From contig QAKS01000037.1 of assembly GCA_003343685.1 (NCBI GenBank), forward strand, positions 1 through 7,641: a DNA stretch of 7,641 nucleotides. The letters run 5' to 3'. Shown piece after piece: positions 1 to 5,557 of this stretch; position 1 is the first letter of the stretch; each line of letters begins with the position of its first letter. Origin of the DNA: Clostridiales bacterium (GTDB taxonomy: Bacteria; Bacillota; Clostridia; Christensenellales; Christensenellaceae). The notes beneath the pieces are model-generated. The model had not been told where the DNA came from. It worked only from the letters and a program-made list of their open reading frames with translations, and ran no database searches. Position numbers and translations under genes: made by a program.

Positions 1-1568
1 TCTGACAGCTTTTGGGAGAATGCGCTCTGTTCCTCAGGCGATATGCCGCTGTTCTGTGCCAGCGTCACCACCAGCTTTTTGCCGCCGTCTCCGGAAAAAT
101 CCCCCGAAATCTGGGCCGTCGCCGGAACGCCGAACGAGTCTGCCGCCAGCCGTTCAACATGCCCCGTATCTATGTCGTTTTCACAGCTGTATTTGAGCAC
201 AACGCCGCCGGTAAACCGTGTATCCAAACTGACGCCGCCGCATACGGCAAAGGCTATGCCTGCCACCACAATGCAGCCCGACAGAACAAACGCAATCCAG
301 CGCCGTTCAAAAAGCCGCCGCGTCTTGGGTTCTTTGCCGATATGAAACATTCTTTTGTCGTTCAGCTTCTTCGTGTGCAGGAGGGAGTTCAGCATGAGCT
401 TTGTTGCCCCCACTCCCGCTACAAAATTCATCACTATGCCGATTGCCAGTGTATATCCGAAGGAGAGCATTGTCCCCGATCCGAATATGATGAGCAATAT
501 GGCGACAATAAGCGTCGTCAGATTTCCGTCCAAAACGGAGTAAAAGGCGTGAGCATAGCCCTCCTTTACAGCGGCGCGCGGTGACCTCCCCCGGCGCAGT
601 TCGTCTCCGATCCGTTCCGAAATGATGATATTTGCGTCCACGCCCATCCCGATGGAGAGAATAATGCCCGCGATACCGGGCAGCGTCAGCGTGATCTGGG
701 TCACGGATACAGCCAGCAGCTGCACACTGATTTGCAAAAGCAAAGCAATGCTGCTCACAACGCCTGCCATACGGTAGCGGAGAATCATAAACACACAGAT
801 GCACAGCAGCGACAGAAGTCCCGCAACCACCATGACATAGAGTGCATCCTCTGCCAGAGACGGGCTGATGGTAGAGAAGCTCTTCGTCGCAAGAGAGAAC
901 GGCAAAGCGCCGGAGTTGATCTTCTCGGCCAGGTCTTTTGCCTCCTCGGTGGTAAAATCTCCCGATATCATGGCCTGTCCGCCATAGATAGCCTCTTCAA
1001 CGCCGGGACTGGAGAGAAGCGTATCGTCCATATAAATCAGAATGACGTCTCCCACATGGGCCGCTGTAGCCTCGCCAAACAGCCTTGCTCCCTCTGCGTC
1101 AAAATTCAGCAGCACAACAGGCTGGCCGGACTCGTCTGTCGACGCAGTGCTGGAGCTTACGCTCTTTCCTTCAATCAATATATTTCCGCTGCTGTCGCGG
1201 AAGGTGAGCTGCGCCATTTCCCCCAGCTCTGCAATTGCCTTCTCCGGGTCAAAATTCTCCTCGTCAGACTTCCACGGAAAACGCACCAGTATATTCCCGT
1301 TCTGCTTGTCTACCGTAACTTCCCTGTCCAGTATATTGCTGTTGTCCAGCCTTGTCTCAATAATTGTTCTGGCCGACGCCAGTTCTTCAGCAGTCGGCTC
1401 GCTCTCATGGTTTTTCGGCTCAAAGACAGCCTCTACGCCTCCGCGTATGTCGATGCCAAATCTGATGTCTCCCACGCCCTTAATGCCGAACAGCCCGAAC
1501 ACCGACGTGTACACAATGAGCAATACGATTGCCAATATGATAAAAAAGGTTCCTCTGTTGACTTTCAT
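1..1568 (-). CDS. secDF: SecD-SecF fusion, protein translocase accessory subunit (C-terminus cut by window edge)
   Basis: SecDF is an RND-type membrane protein that uses the proton gradient to help pull exported proteins from the Sec channel. The reading frame is open from ATG 1568 to the window edge, giving 522 visible residues; I followed it codon by codon and found no stop or frameshift. TM1 is about residues 8-27 and a large outer domain (28-240) has the SecD-like 'DIRGG'. TM2-TM6 lie at about 243-263, 267-288, 292-316, 350-363 and 367-390. The SecD signature 'LPGIAGIILSIGMGVDANII' is at 296-315. The SecF half begins near 420, with its first helix at 424-442 and 'RFTGGVV' at 451-457; roughly 200 residues, including the remaining SecF helices, should lie outside the window. 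The SD is GAGGG, about 5 nt upstream. It may be co-transcribed with the small membrane protein upstream. A poor candidate promoter of its own is TTGAAC (1632-1637), 17 nt, TAAGAG (1609-1614). Confidence 0.95.
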   Translation of the reverse strand, partial: MKVNRGTFFIILAIVLLIVYTSVFGLFGIKGVGDIRFGIDIRGGVEAVFEPKNHESEPTAEELASARTIIETRLDNSNILDREVTVDKQNGNILVRFPWKSDEENFDPEKAIAELGEMAQLTFRDSSGNILIEGKSVSSSTASTDESGQPVVLLNFDAEGARLFGEATAAHVGDVILIYMDDTLLSSPGVEEAIYGGQAMISGDFTTEEAKDLAEKINSGALPFSLATKSFSTISPSLAEDALYVMVVAGLLSLLCICVFMILRYRMAGVVSSIALLLQISVQLLAVSVTQITLTLPGIAGIILSIGMGVDANIIISERIGDELRRGRSPRAAVKEGYAHAFYSVLDGNLTTLIVAILLIIFGSGTMLSFGYTLAIGIVMNFVAGVGATKLMLNSLLHTKKLNDKRMFHIGKEPKTRRLFERRWIAFVLSGCIVVAGIAFAVCGGVSLDTRFTGGVVLKYSCENDIDTGHVERLAADSFGVPATAQISGDFSGDGGKKLVVTLAQNSGISPEEQSAFSQKLS

Positions 1569-1653
1569 TTTTCCCTCACTTTTTCTTTTTTACACGCGCA
1601 AACACGATCTCTTATCTTGCGAGAGTCCTTCGTTCAATAGCAGATAATTATAT

Positions 1654-2061
1654 TCAGAAAAGTGAAATGGGCGGGGCCAGCGTCCCCACAGGCAATATGA
1701 TGTGATCTTGTCTTTTTATAAAAAATGGTTTGCCGTTGCGGCACAGCAGCGGTCTCAGCAGCGCCGCGCCCCAGACCATAGCCGACAATGAGGAAACGGC
1801 CGTCAGAAACACCATTCTGCCAAAGACCGTCCTTGCAGGTCCATATCCGTTGTATCGAACGTCATTCACCATGAGGGCGCACGCAGGCGTAAATATTTCA
1901 CTCGCGCCCATACTGTGCGATATGCCGTCTCCGTCGGATGAAATATTTTTCTCAGGGCAGCAGTCAGGAGATACAAAAAATGCGGAAAACACAAGACATG
2001 CCATTATCAGCGCAATAATGACAAGCGCTGCTGTTGCCGGTCTTCCGTCAGTCTTTACCAT
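1654..2061 (-). CDS. Small two-helix membrane protein of unknown function
   Basis: I do not recognise this gene; it encodes 135 residues. The start at 2061 is chosen because GGAGGAG lies 9 nt upstream and a good promoter ends about 22 nt upstream; the frame stays open further 5' but would then precede the promoter. Residues 10-30 form a hydrophobic helix after a basic N-terminus, followed by 'SPDCCPEK' (31-38). A polar middle of about 50 residues leads to a second helix at 83-104 and a short basic tail ('CRNGKPFFIKRQ') ending in 'PPISLF'. The layout (signal-anchor helix, Cys-Pro segment, second helix, about 130 residues) resembles small Firmicutes membrane proteins of unknown role, but I cannot name a family. 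The 85-nt gap to secDF has no terminator, so read-through into secDF is plausible and could suggest an envelope role. Confidence 0.6.
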   Translation of the reverse strand: MVKTDGRPATAALVIIALIMACLVFSAFFVSPDCCPEKNISSDGDGISHSMGASEIFTPACALMVNDVRYNGYGPARTVFGRMVFLTAVSSLSAMVWGAALLRPLLCRNGKPFFIKRQDHIILPVGTLAPPISLF

Positions 2062-2083
2062 AGCCGCAATCTCCTCCGATTGA

Positions 2084-2112
2084 ATTATACATGACAAGCA
2101 TTCACAGTGCAA
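2084..2112 (-). promoter_or_regulatory. Sigma-A promoter for the small membrane protein gene (and possibly secDF)
   Basis: On the minus strand TTGCAC (2107-2112) is separated by exactly 17 nt from a perfect TATAAT (2084-2089). The predicted start near 2077 gives a short leader that contains the GGAGGAG Shine-Dalgarno and reaches ATG at 2061. It is back to back with the yjdF promoter. Confidence 0.75.
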
Positions 2113-2132
2113 CAGATTTTTCTCTTTTTTCA

Positions 2133-2161
2133 TGGACAGAGCGTTATCGACGCAGTATACT
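2133..2161 (+). promoter_or_regulatory. Sigma-A promoter for the yjdF riboswitch transcript
   Basis: TGGACA (2133-2138), a 17-nt spacer and TATACT (2156-2161) match the consensus well. The predicted start is near 2167-2169, so the RNA would begin almost exactly at the AAGGAG that forms the 5' side of the riboswitch closing stem. Confidence 0.7.
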
Positions 2162-2300
2162 GTAACAAGGAGCCTAAATGTTCCCTGCAAAGAAAAAAAC
2201 ACAGCTCCGGTCGGTAGTCCGGACGCGGCGTCTGTCGTCAGTAACCTGCCTCCTTTGGTTGTCCCTTCTTTGCTGCAGCAAATTTAAAAGGAGGAAAGCA
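2162..2300 (+). promoter_or_regulatory. Likely yjdF-motif riboswitch with SD-sequestering expression platform
   Basis: The 130-nt leader lies directly upstream of a yjdF homologue, where the yjdF RNA motif (reported to bind azaaromatic compounds) normally sits. Visible structure: AAGGAG (2167-2172) can pair with CUCCUU (2250-2255), closing a domain. Inside it ACAG (2201-2204) pairs with CUGU (2232-2235), and UCCGG (2206-2210) pairs with CCGGA (2219-2223) around an 8-nt loop. Segments such as UGUUCCCUGCAA (2179-2190) look like conserved aptamer sequence. CCUCCUUU (2249-2256) is also a perfect 8-nt complement of AAAGGAGG (2287-2294), the yjdF Shine-Dalgarno, so closing the aptamer would free the ribosome site. 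This predicts a translational ON switch. The motif identity rests on memory and context, not a covariance search. Confidence 0.72.
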
Positions 2301-2723
2301 ATGGACAGCATATCTGTCTCGCTGACGGTCTTTTTTGACGGACAATTTTACGTCGGCCTGGTTGAACGTACTCAAAACGACATGTTGACCTGCTGCCGGA
2401 TTGTGTTTGGCGCAGAGCCAAAGGACTGTGAGGTGTACCGATATCTCCTTGACAGCTGGTACAGTCTTGCATTCAGTCCCCCCGTCTCTGCCGGACGGAT
2501 TTCCACAGCCCACATCAATCCCAAACGCATGCGGCGCACAGCAGCACGGCTGCTCTCTCGGCCCGCAGAAGGGGGCACCAAATCGCAGCAGGCGCTCCGA
2601 TTGCAGCGGGAACAAAACAAAGTCGAACGCCGCATCAAAAGCAAAGCGCAAAAACAGGCGGAACAGCAGGCCGCATTTCTCCTGCGGCAGCAGAAGAAAA
2701 AAGAGAAGCACCGCGGGCACTGA
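2301..2723 (+). CDS. yjdF: YjdF family protein (DUF2992)
   Basis: This 140-residue protein belongs to the YjdF/DUF2992 family, whose biochemical role is not established; its usual control by an azaaromatic-sensing riboswitch suggests a part in handling toxic aromatic compounds. ATG 2301 is chosen because AAAAGGAGG lies 6 nt upstream and the family normally begins just before the 'LTVFFDGQFYVGLVE' strand (here residues 8-22). Other family marks are 'FGAEPKDCEVY' (36-46), 'INPKRMRR' (72-79), and a highly basic, Gln/Lys-rich, probably helical C-terminal half (about 95-140) ending 'KKKEKHRGH'. Its stop codon lies in the loop of the hairpin that terminates the convergent scfAB operon. A longer reading from 2178 would run through the riboswitch and is rejected. 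Confidence 0.9.
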   Translation: MDSISVSLTVFFDGQFYVGLVERTQNDMLTCCRIVFGAEPKDCEVYRYLLDSWYSLAFSPPVSAGRISTAHINPKRMRRTAARLLSRPAEGGTKSQQALRLQREQNKVERRIKSKAQKQAEQQAAFLLRQQKKKEKHRGH

Positions 2724-2738
2724 GTCCCGGCGCTTCTC
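2691..2738 (-). terminator. Intrinsic terminator of the scfA-scfB operon
   Basis: In minus-strand RNA, GAGAAGC (from 2738-2732) pairs with GCUUCUC (2709-2703), extended by an imperfect GC-rich inner stem with an 8-nt loop at 2718-2725. It is followed by six U (2702-2697) and CUUCUGCUG. It overlaps the last 20-odd bases of yjdF. On the plus strand the hairpin is followed by CCAATCC, not a U-tract, so it should work mainly for the minus strand. Confidence 0.8.
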
Positions 2739-2785
2739 CCAATCCCTATTGTATTTCAAAGGCTGCGGCGCTGTTTTTCTGCGCT

Positions 2786-4171
2786 TTAATCCGTCGCGGC
2801 GGCGCCTTCGCTCTCATCCGATTCCGCCTGCCGTCTGCGTATGAACAGCCCCAGCGCCACGTCCAACCGCGCCTTCTGGATGGCGCAGCTCACTGTATGG
2901 GGCTTCATAATATCTCCGCTGTTGTTGTATGCCGCCGCCGCACAGCCGCCGCTGCAAAAATATTTCGCAAAGCAGTCCCTGCATTGCGGCTTATTCATCA
3001 CATGGCACTCTCCAAAGGGCGCCCCCACAGACGGATCAAAGCTTGCCTCCAGCACGTTGCCCATTTTAAACTCGTCCTTTCCGACAAACTGATGACAGGG
3101 GTAAATATCTCCTTTTGGCGTAATCGCCGCATATTCCAACCCTGCTCCGCAACCCCGCAGCCGCTTATTCAGGCACGGCCCTCCGTCCAGCGCCACCATA
3201 AAGTGGAAAAAATTGAAGGGCTTACCCTGTTTTCGGTATTCCTCCGTCAAATGCCCCAGCTTCTCATACTCCTTTGTAATGAGAAACATATCGCTCATTC
3301 TCAGGGCAAGCTCTCTGTCGTCCGTAACGACCGGCTCAACGGAGATCTGGTCGAACCCTGCATCCGCTATCGCGCGCACATCCTCGGTGAAGTCCAGATT
3401 TTTTCTCGTATAAGTTCCCCGGATATAGTACTCCCTGTCTCCCCTGCCCGCAATCAGCTTTTTAGCATTTTCCAGCACTTTATCGTAGCTTCCCTCACCT
3501 GCTGCGTTCTTTCTCGCCCCGTCGTGAACCTCCCGTCTGCCGTCAATGCTGACCACCAGGTTTTTCATTTCCCTGTTGATAAAATCCGCCATTTCGTCGG
3601 TCACGTGGTAGGCATTCGTCGTCATGGTAAAGCGAATTTCCTTGCCTGTCTTTTTTTCCAGCTCTCTTCCGTATGCCACAGCGTCTTTCACAACACCGAA
3701 GTTGATCAGCGGCTCTCCGCCGAAGAAGTCCACCTCCAGATGCTTCCTCTCCCGGCTCTCGCGCACCAGAAAGTCGAGCGCCGCTCTTGCCACCTCTGTG
3801 GTCATCAGGCCCTTTTCTCCCTTATATGTTCCATCGCTGGCGAAGCAATAAGAACATCTCAGGTTGCAGTCATGCGCAATATGCAGACAAAGGCTTTTAA
3901 TGCAGGGATCGTGAAATACCGGCTCGTCCCCCACCTCACACTGGGTAAACAGCAGGCCTTGGCGTTTCAGCTCCATAAACTCGCTCATAACCTCCGCCAG
4001 CACCTTTGTATCAAACTTGTCTATCAACCCGCTTTTGGCAGAATTTGCGCCGGTGTCGCCCTTCTCTATAAACTTCGCTATTTTATACGTCGTTTCATCC
4101 ACCTCGTGGAGCGCACCGCTCTCCACATCGAGTATAAAAAATGTATCGTCAAATCTTCCCGCGTGTATCAA
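2786..4171 (-). CDS. scfB: Radical SAM thioether-forming SCIFF peptide maturase
   Basis: This SPASM-domain radical SAM enzyme (461 residues) uses S-adenosylmethionine and [4Fe-4S] clusters to form thioether (sactionine/ranthipeptide-type) cross-links in the SCIFF peptide encoded just upstream. Residues 1-80 form a RiPP-recognition-like N-terminal region. The SAM cluster motif CNLRCSYC places ligands at C102, C106 and C109, and 'GGEP' is at 151-154. The SPASM region shows C341-x12-G-x4-C359, then C397-x2-C400-x5-C406-x3-C410 and C429, the ligand set for two auxiliary clusters. The start codon is TTG at 4171, with GAGGAG (4180-4185) spaced 8 nt; the N-terminus MIHAGRFDDT fits the family. It lies 96 nt behind scfA, with a terminator-like hairpin between, so its expression is probably lower than that of its substrate. 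The C-terminal tail (445-461) is acidic and likely disordered. Confidence 0.95.
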   Translation of the reverse strand: MIHAGRFDDTFFILDVESGALHEVDETTYKIAKFIEKGDTGANSAKSGLIDKFDTKVLAEVMSEFMELKRQGLLFTQCEVGDEPVFHDPCIKSLCLHIAHDCNLRCSYCFASDGTYKGEKGLMTTEVARAALDFLVRESRERKHLEVDFFGGEPLINFGVVKDAVAYGRELEKKTGKEIRFTMTTNAYHVTDEMADFINREMKNLVVSIDGRREVHDGARKNAAGEGSYDKVLENAKKLIAGRGDREYYIRGTYTRKNLDFTEDVRAIADAGFDQISVEPVVTDDRELALRMSDMFLITKEYEKLGHLTEEYRKQGKPFNFFHFMVALDGGPCLNKRLRGCGAGLEYAAITPKGDIYPCHQFVGKDEFKMGNVLEASFDPSVGAPFGECHVMNKPQCRDCFAKYFCSGGCAAAAYNNSGDIMKPHTVSCAIQKARLDVALGLFIRRRQAESDESEGAAATD

Positions 4172-4198
4172 ATTCTCTGCTCCTCATCTTGTCGTATG

Positions 4199-4233
4199 AA
4201 AAAAGAGCGCCCTGCCATAAGAGCGCTTCTTTT
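4199..4233 (-). terminator. Partial terminator/attenuator between scfA and scfB
   Basis: In minus-strand RNA, AAAAGAAGCGC (4233-4223) pairs with GCGCUCUUUU (4210-4201) with a one-base bulge. The loop is 12 nt and the right arm merges into a UUUUUU run (4204-4199). The GC core is only 4-5 bp, so some read-through into scfB is expected. A nearly symmetric structure would also form on the plus strand. Confidence 0.55.
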
Positions 4234-4267
4234 CTGCCGTATTCCGGGCATTACCCGCAAAAGCGCG

Positions 4268-4405
4268 TTATTTCTCGCACTTCTGGTTTGCAACTGTGCA
4301 GGATGTCTTACATGCCGACTGGCACGAAGCCTGACACTCGCCGCAGCCGCCCGTCTTAGCGCTCTTCTTCAGGCATGCGCCCGATACCGTCTTTATGTGC
4401 TTCAT
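4268..4405 (-). CDS. scfA: SCIFF ribosomally synthesised peptide precursor
   Basis: This 45-residue peptide is the substrate of the ScfB maturase. SCIFF ('six cysteines in forty-five residues') peptides are widespread in Clostridia, and their biological function is unknown. The N-terminus MKHIKT is the family leader signature. The core has the family spacing C21-x2-C24-x3-C28-x3-C32-x3-C36-x6-C43, with 'TVANQ' between the last two. C32 and T37, the pair I recall as cross-linked in the Clostridium thermocellum homologue, are both present. There is one additional cysteine, C11 in the leader, giving seven in total. The start is ATG 4405 with GGAG 10 nt upstream, and TAA is at 4268. It is first in an operon with scfB under a strong sigma-A promoter. 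Confidence 0.95.
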   Translation of the reverse strand: MKHIKTVSGACLKKSAKTGGCGECQASCQSACKTSCTVANQKCEK

Positions 4406-4439
4406 GATTCTATCGCTCCTTTTTTGAATCTTGTTTATT

Positions 4440-4468
4440 ATTATACAACACCGCGGCTTCTATTGCAA
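4440..4468 (-). promoter_or_regulatory. Sigma-A promoter of the scfA-scfB operon
   Basis: TTGCAA (4463-4468), a 17-nt spacer and a perfect TATAAT (4440-4445) on the minus strand. The predicted start near 4433 gives a leader of about 28 nt that contains the scfA ribosome site. This suggests constitutive vegetative expression of the SCIFF system. Confidence 0.78.
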
Positions 4469-4518
4469 CGCTCAAAATCCACGCTGTTTCTCCGGCATAT
4501 AAATCAATGCGTTTTTGT

Positions 4519-4547
4519 TCATATTCCCTGCTTTTTTATCATATTCT
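4519..4547 (+). promoter_or_regulatory. Sigma-E-like (mother-cell sporulation) promoter for cwlJ-gerQ
   Basis: TCATATT (4519-4525), a 14-nt spacer and CATATTCT (4540-4547) resemble the sigma-E pattern (a -35 ending in ATATT, about 14 nt, then CATA-N4). The predicted start near 4554 gives a leader of about 37 nt. In Bacillus subtilis cwlJ and gerQ are made in the mother cell under sigma-E, which supports the assignment. No good sigma-A promoter is seen here on this strand. Confidence 0.55.
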
Positions 4548-4590
4548 TTTTCTGTAGCCGCATAGATCACACGGCAAAGGAGAAATAAAG

Positions 4591-5025
4591 ATGTCAGACA
4601 GAGAGCTGCTTGCGAGGCTGATACAGTGTGAAGCCGGCGGCGAAGGCGATACCGGGATGCGCGCTGTTGCAAGCGTTGTTATGAACCGTGTCAACGCACC
4701 CGGCGGAGAATATGCACGCATAGGCCAAGGCAGTATTCGCAATATCATCTATCAGCAATATCAGTTTGTCTGTGCCAGCACTACCGAAAACGGACAGCCC
4801 AATCCTCAGAACATCTACAACATGCGTCCGGAACAGATACATTTTGATATCGCCGACTGGGCCATTGCCGGAAACAGGCTTCCCTCTTTGGGGAGCGCCC
4901 TGTGGTTTTACAACCCCTATTCCGACACATGCCGGAGCAACTTTCCCAGCAATGTCGGGTATTTTGTCACGCGTATAGGCGATCACTGTTTTTACAATCC
5001 AACAGACGCCTACTATAAAACATGA
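4591..5025 (+). CDS. cwlJ: CwlJ/SleB-family spore cortex-lytic hydrolase
   Basis: This cell wall hydrolase family (Hydrolase_2, CwlJ/SleB) cleaves muramic-delta-lactam cortex peptidoglycan during germination. At 144 residues it is close to CwlJ, and like CwlJ it has no signal peptide and no N-terminal peptidoglycan-binding domain. The catalytic region 'CEAGGEGDTGMRAVASVVMN' spans residues 13-32, with E14 the expected catalytic acid. Later family marks are 'RNIIYQQYQF' (50-59), 'LWFYNP' (104-109) and 'IGDHCFYNP' (129-137). ATG 4591 follows AAAGGAG at 8 nt. A gerQ-like gene follows after 21 nt, the same pairing as in Bacillus, where GerQ is needed to place CwlJ in the coat. Calling it CwlJ rather than SleB rests on length and neighbour. 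Confidence 0.88.
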   Translation: MSDRELLARLIQCEAGGEGDTGMRAVASVVMNRVNAPGGEYARIGQGSIRNIIYQQYQFVCASTTENGQPNPQNIYNMRPEQIHFDIADWAIAGNRLPSLGSALWFYNPYSDTCRSNFPSNVGYFVTRIGDHCFYNPTDAYYKT

Positions 5026-5046
5026 TTTAAGAAAGGAGTCATTGCA

Positions 5047-5403
5047 ATGGATATGTTTTATAATCAGCCGCAATCACCGGGCCAGTCCGATCCCGGCCTG
5101 AACCTGAGGCCCAATGAGAGCCTGGAGGAGATTGAAAATCCCCAGACCGCCGAAGAGGTCTACCGCGGATCGCTCAGCGCGATTCTACAGCAGAACCTCG
5201 GCATCTACGTCATCTGTGAATTTCTTGTCGGAACGCAGAATATCGTTCGCAAGGACGGCATCCTATACGCCGTCGGCATTAACTTCGTCACGCTGTATCA
5301 GGAGGAAAGCAACAGCTACGTCATGTGTGACCTGTACTCTTTGAAATTCGTCAATTTTTATAACTCCCGAACGAAACCTCAGTCGCTCAGAAACCAACGG
5401 TAA
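5047..5403 (+). CDS. gerQ: GerQ-like spore coat protein, likely CwlJ partner
   Basis: A 118-residue soluble protein in an operon 21 nt behind cwlJ, with AAAGGAG 8 nt before ATG 5047. Residues 1-35 are polar, Pro/Asn-rich and probably disordered. A compact beta-rich domain follows, about 39-107, with 'LSAILQQNLGIYVICEFLVG' at 43-62, 'GILYAVGINFVTLY' at 71-84 and 'CDLYSLKFVNFY' at 94-105. I judge its order of elements (an I/L-N-x-G strand, a central Gly-rich pair, a Ser/Tyr turn, then YSLKFV-type end strand) comparable to the Bacillus GerQ domain, which I align only from memory. It is much shorter than Bacillus GerQ and lacks the Lys- and Gln-rich N-terminus that is cross-linked by transglutaminase. 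The role as CwlJ anchor is inferred from gene order. It could instead be an uncharacterised coat protein. Confidence 0.55.
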   Translation: MDMFYNQPQSPGQSDPGLNLRPNESLEEIENPQTAEEVYRGSLSAILQQNLGIYVICEFLVGTQNIVRKDGILYAVGINFVTLYQEESNSYVMCDLYSLKFVNFYNSRTKPQSLRNQR

Positions 5404-5416
5404 CTTTTCAAAAGAA

Positions 5417-5450
5417 CGGCGGCCGGCGCTCTGCCGGCCGCCGGTTTCTC
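5417..5450 (+). terminator. Terminator of the cwlJ-gerQ operon
   Basis: A perfect 11-bp stem, CGGCGGCCGGC (5417-5427) with GCCGGCCGCCG (5433-5443), has a 5-nt loop and is followed by GTTTCTC. It lies 14 nt after the gerQ stop codon. The U-tract is short but the stem is very stable. On the minus strand it is followed by TTCTTTTG, so it may also block transcription arriving from the right. Confidence 0.85.
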
Positions 5451-5502
5451 ACACCCCGCTGCCTCTGCTCACACAGCAGCTTCTTTCCGCATATCGCCGG
5501 TC

Positions 5503-5540
5503 GGAAAAAAGCAAAGCCGCCTCAGACATCTGAAGCGGCT
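5503..5540 (-). terminator. Terminator of the short-chain dehydrogenase gene
   Basis: In minus-strand RNA AGCCGC (5540-5535) pairs with GCGGCU (5520-5515), with an inner UCAG/CUGA stem around a 4-nt loop and one mismatch between the two stems. It is followed by UUGCUUUUUUCC. It starts 17 nt after the stop codon at 5558. The remaining 150-base stretch to gerQ holds only this and the gerQ terminator, plus a small CTGCT/AGCAG hairpin at 5465-5479. Confidence 0.85.
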
Positions 5541-5557
5541 CCCGTTCCGTGTTTCTT

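Noticed and set aside
12..584. Plus-strand open frame, and other plus frames up to 1647
   Set aside because: They are antisense to SecDF, whose frame is intact over the whole stretch with clear family motifs.
2269..2282. TTTGCTGCAGCAAA palindrome as a transcription terminator before yjdF
   Set aside because: The stem would be only about 5 bp with a 4-nt loop and three T after it, so I judge it too weak; the SD-sequestering model fits better.
2178..2300. N-terminal extension of yjdF from ATG 2178
   Set aside because: It would translate the riboswitch; the perfect ribosome site and the family start are at 2301.
2897..4588. Long plus-strand open frame of 563 codons
   Set aside because: It lies antisense to scfB, scfA and the intergenic promoter; the protein is shadow-like and the minus-strand genes have unmistakable motifs.
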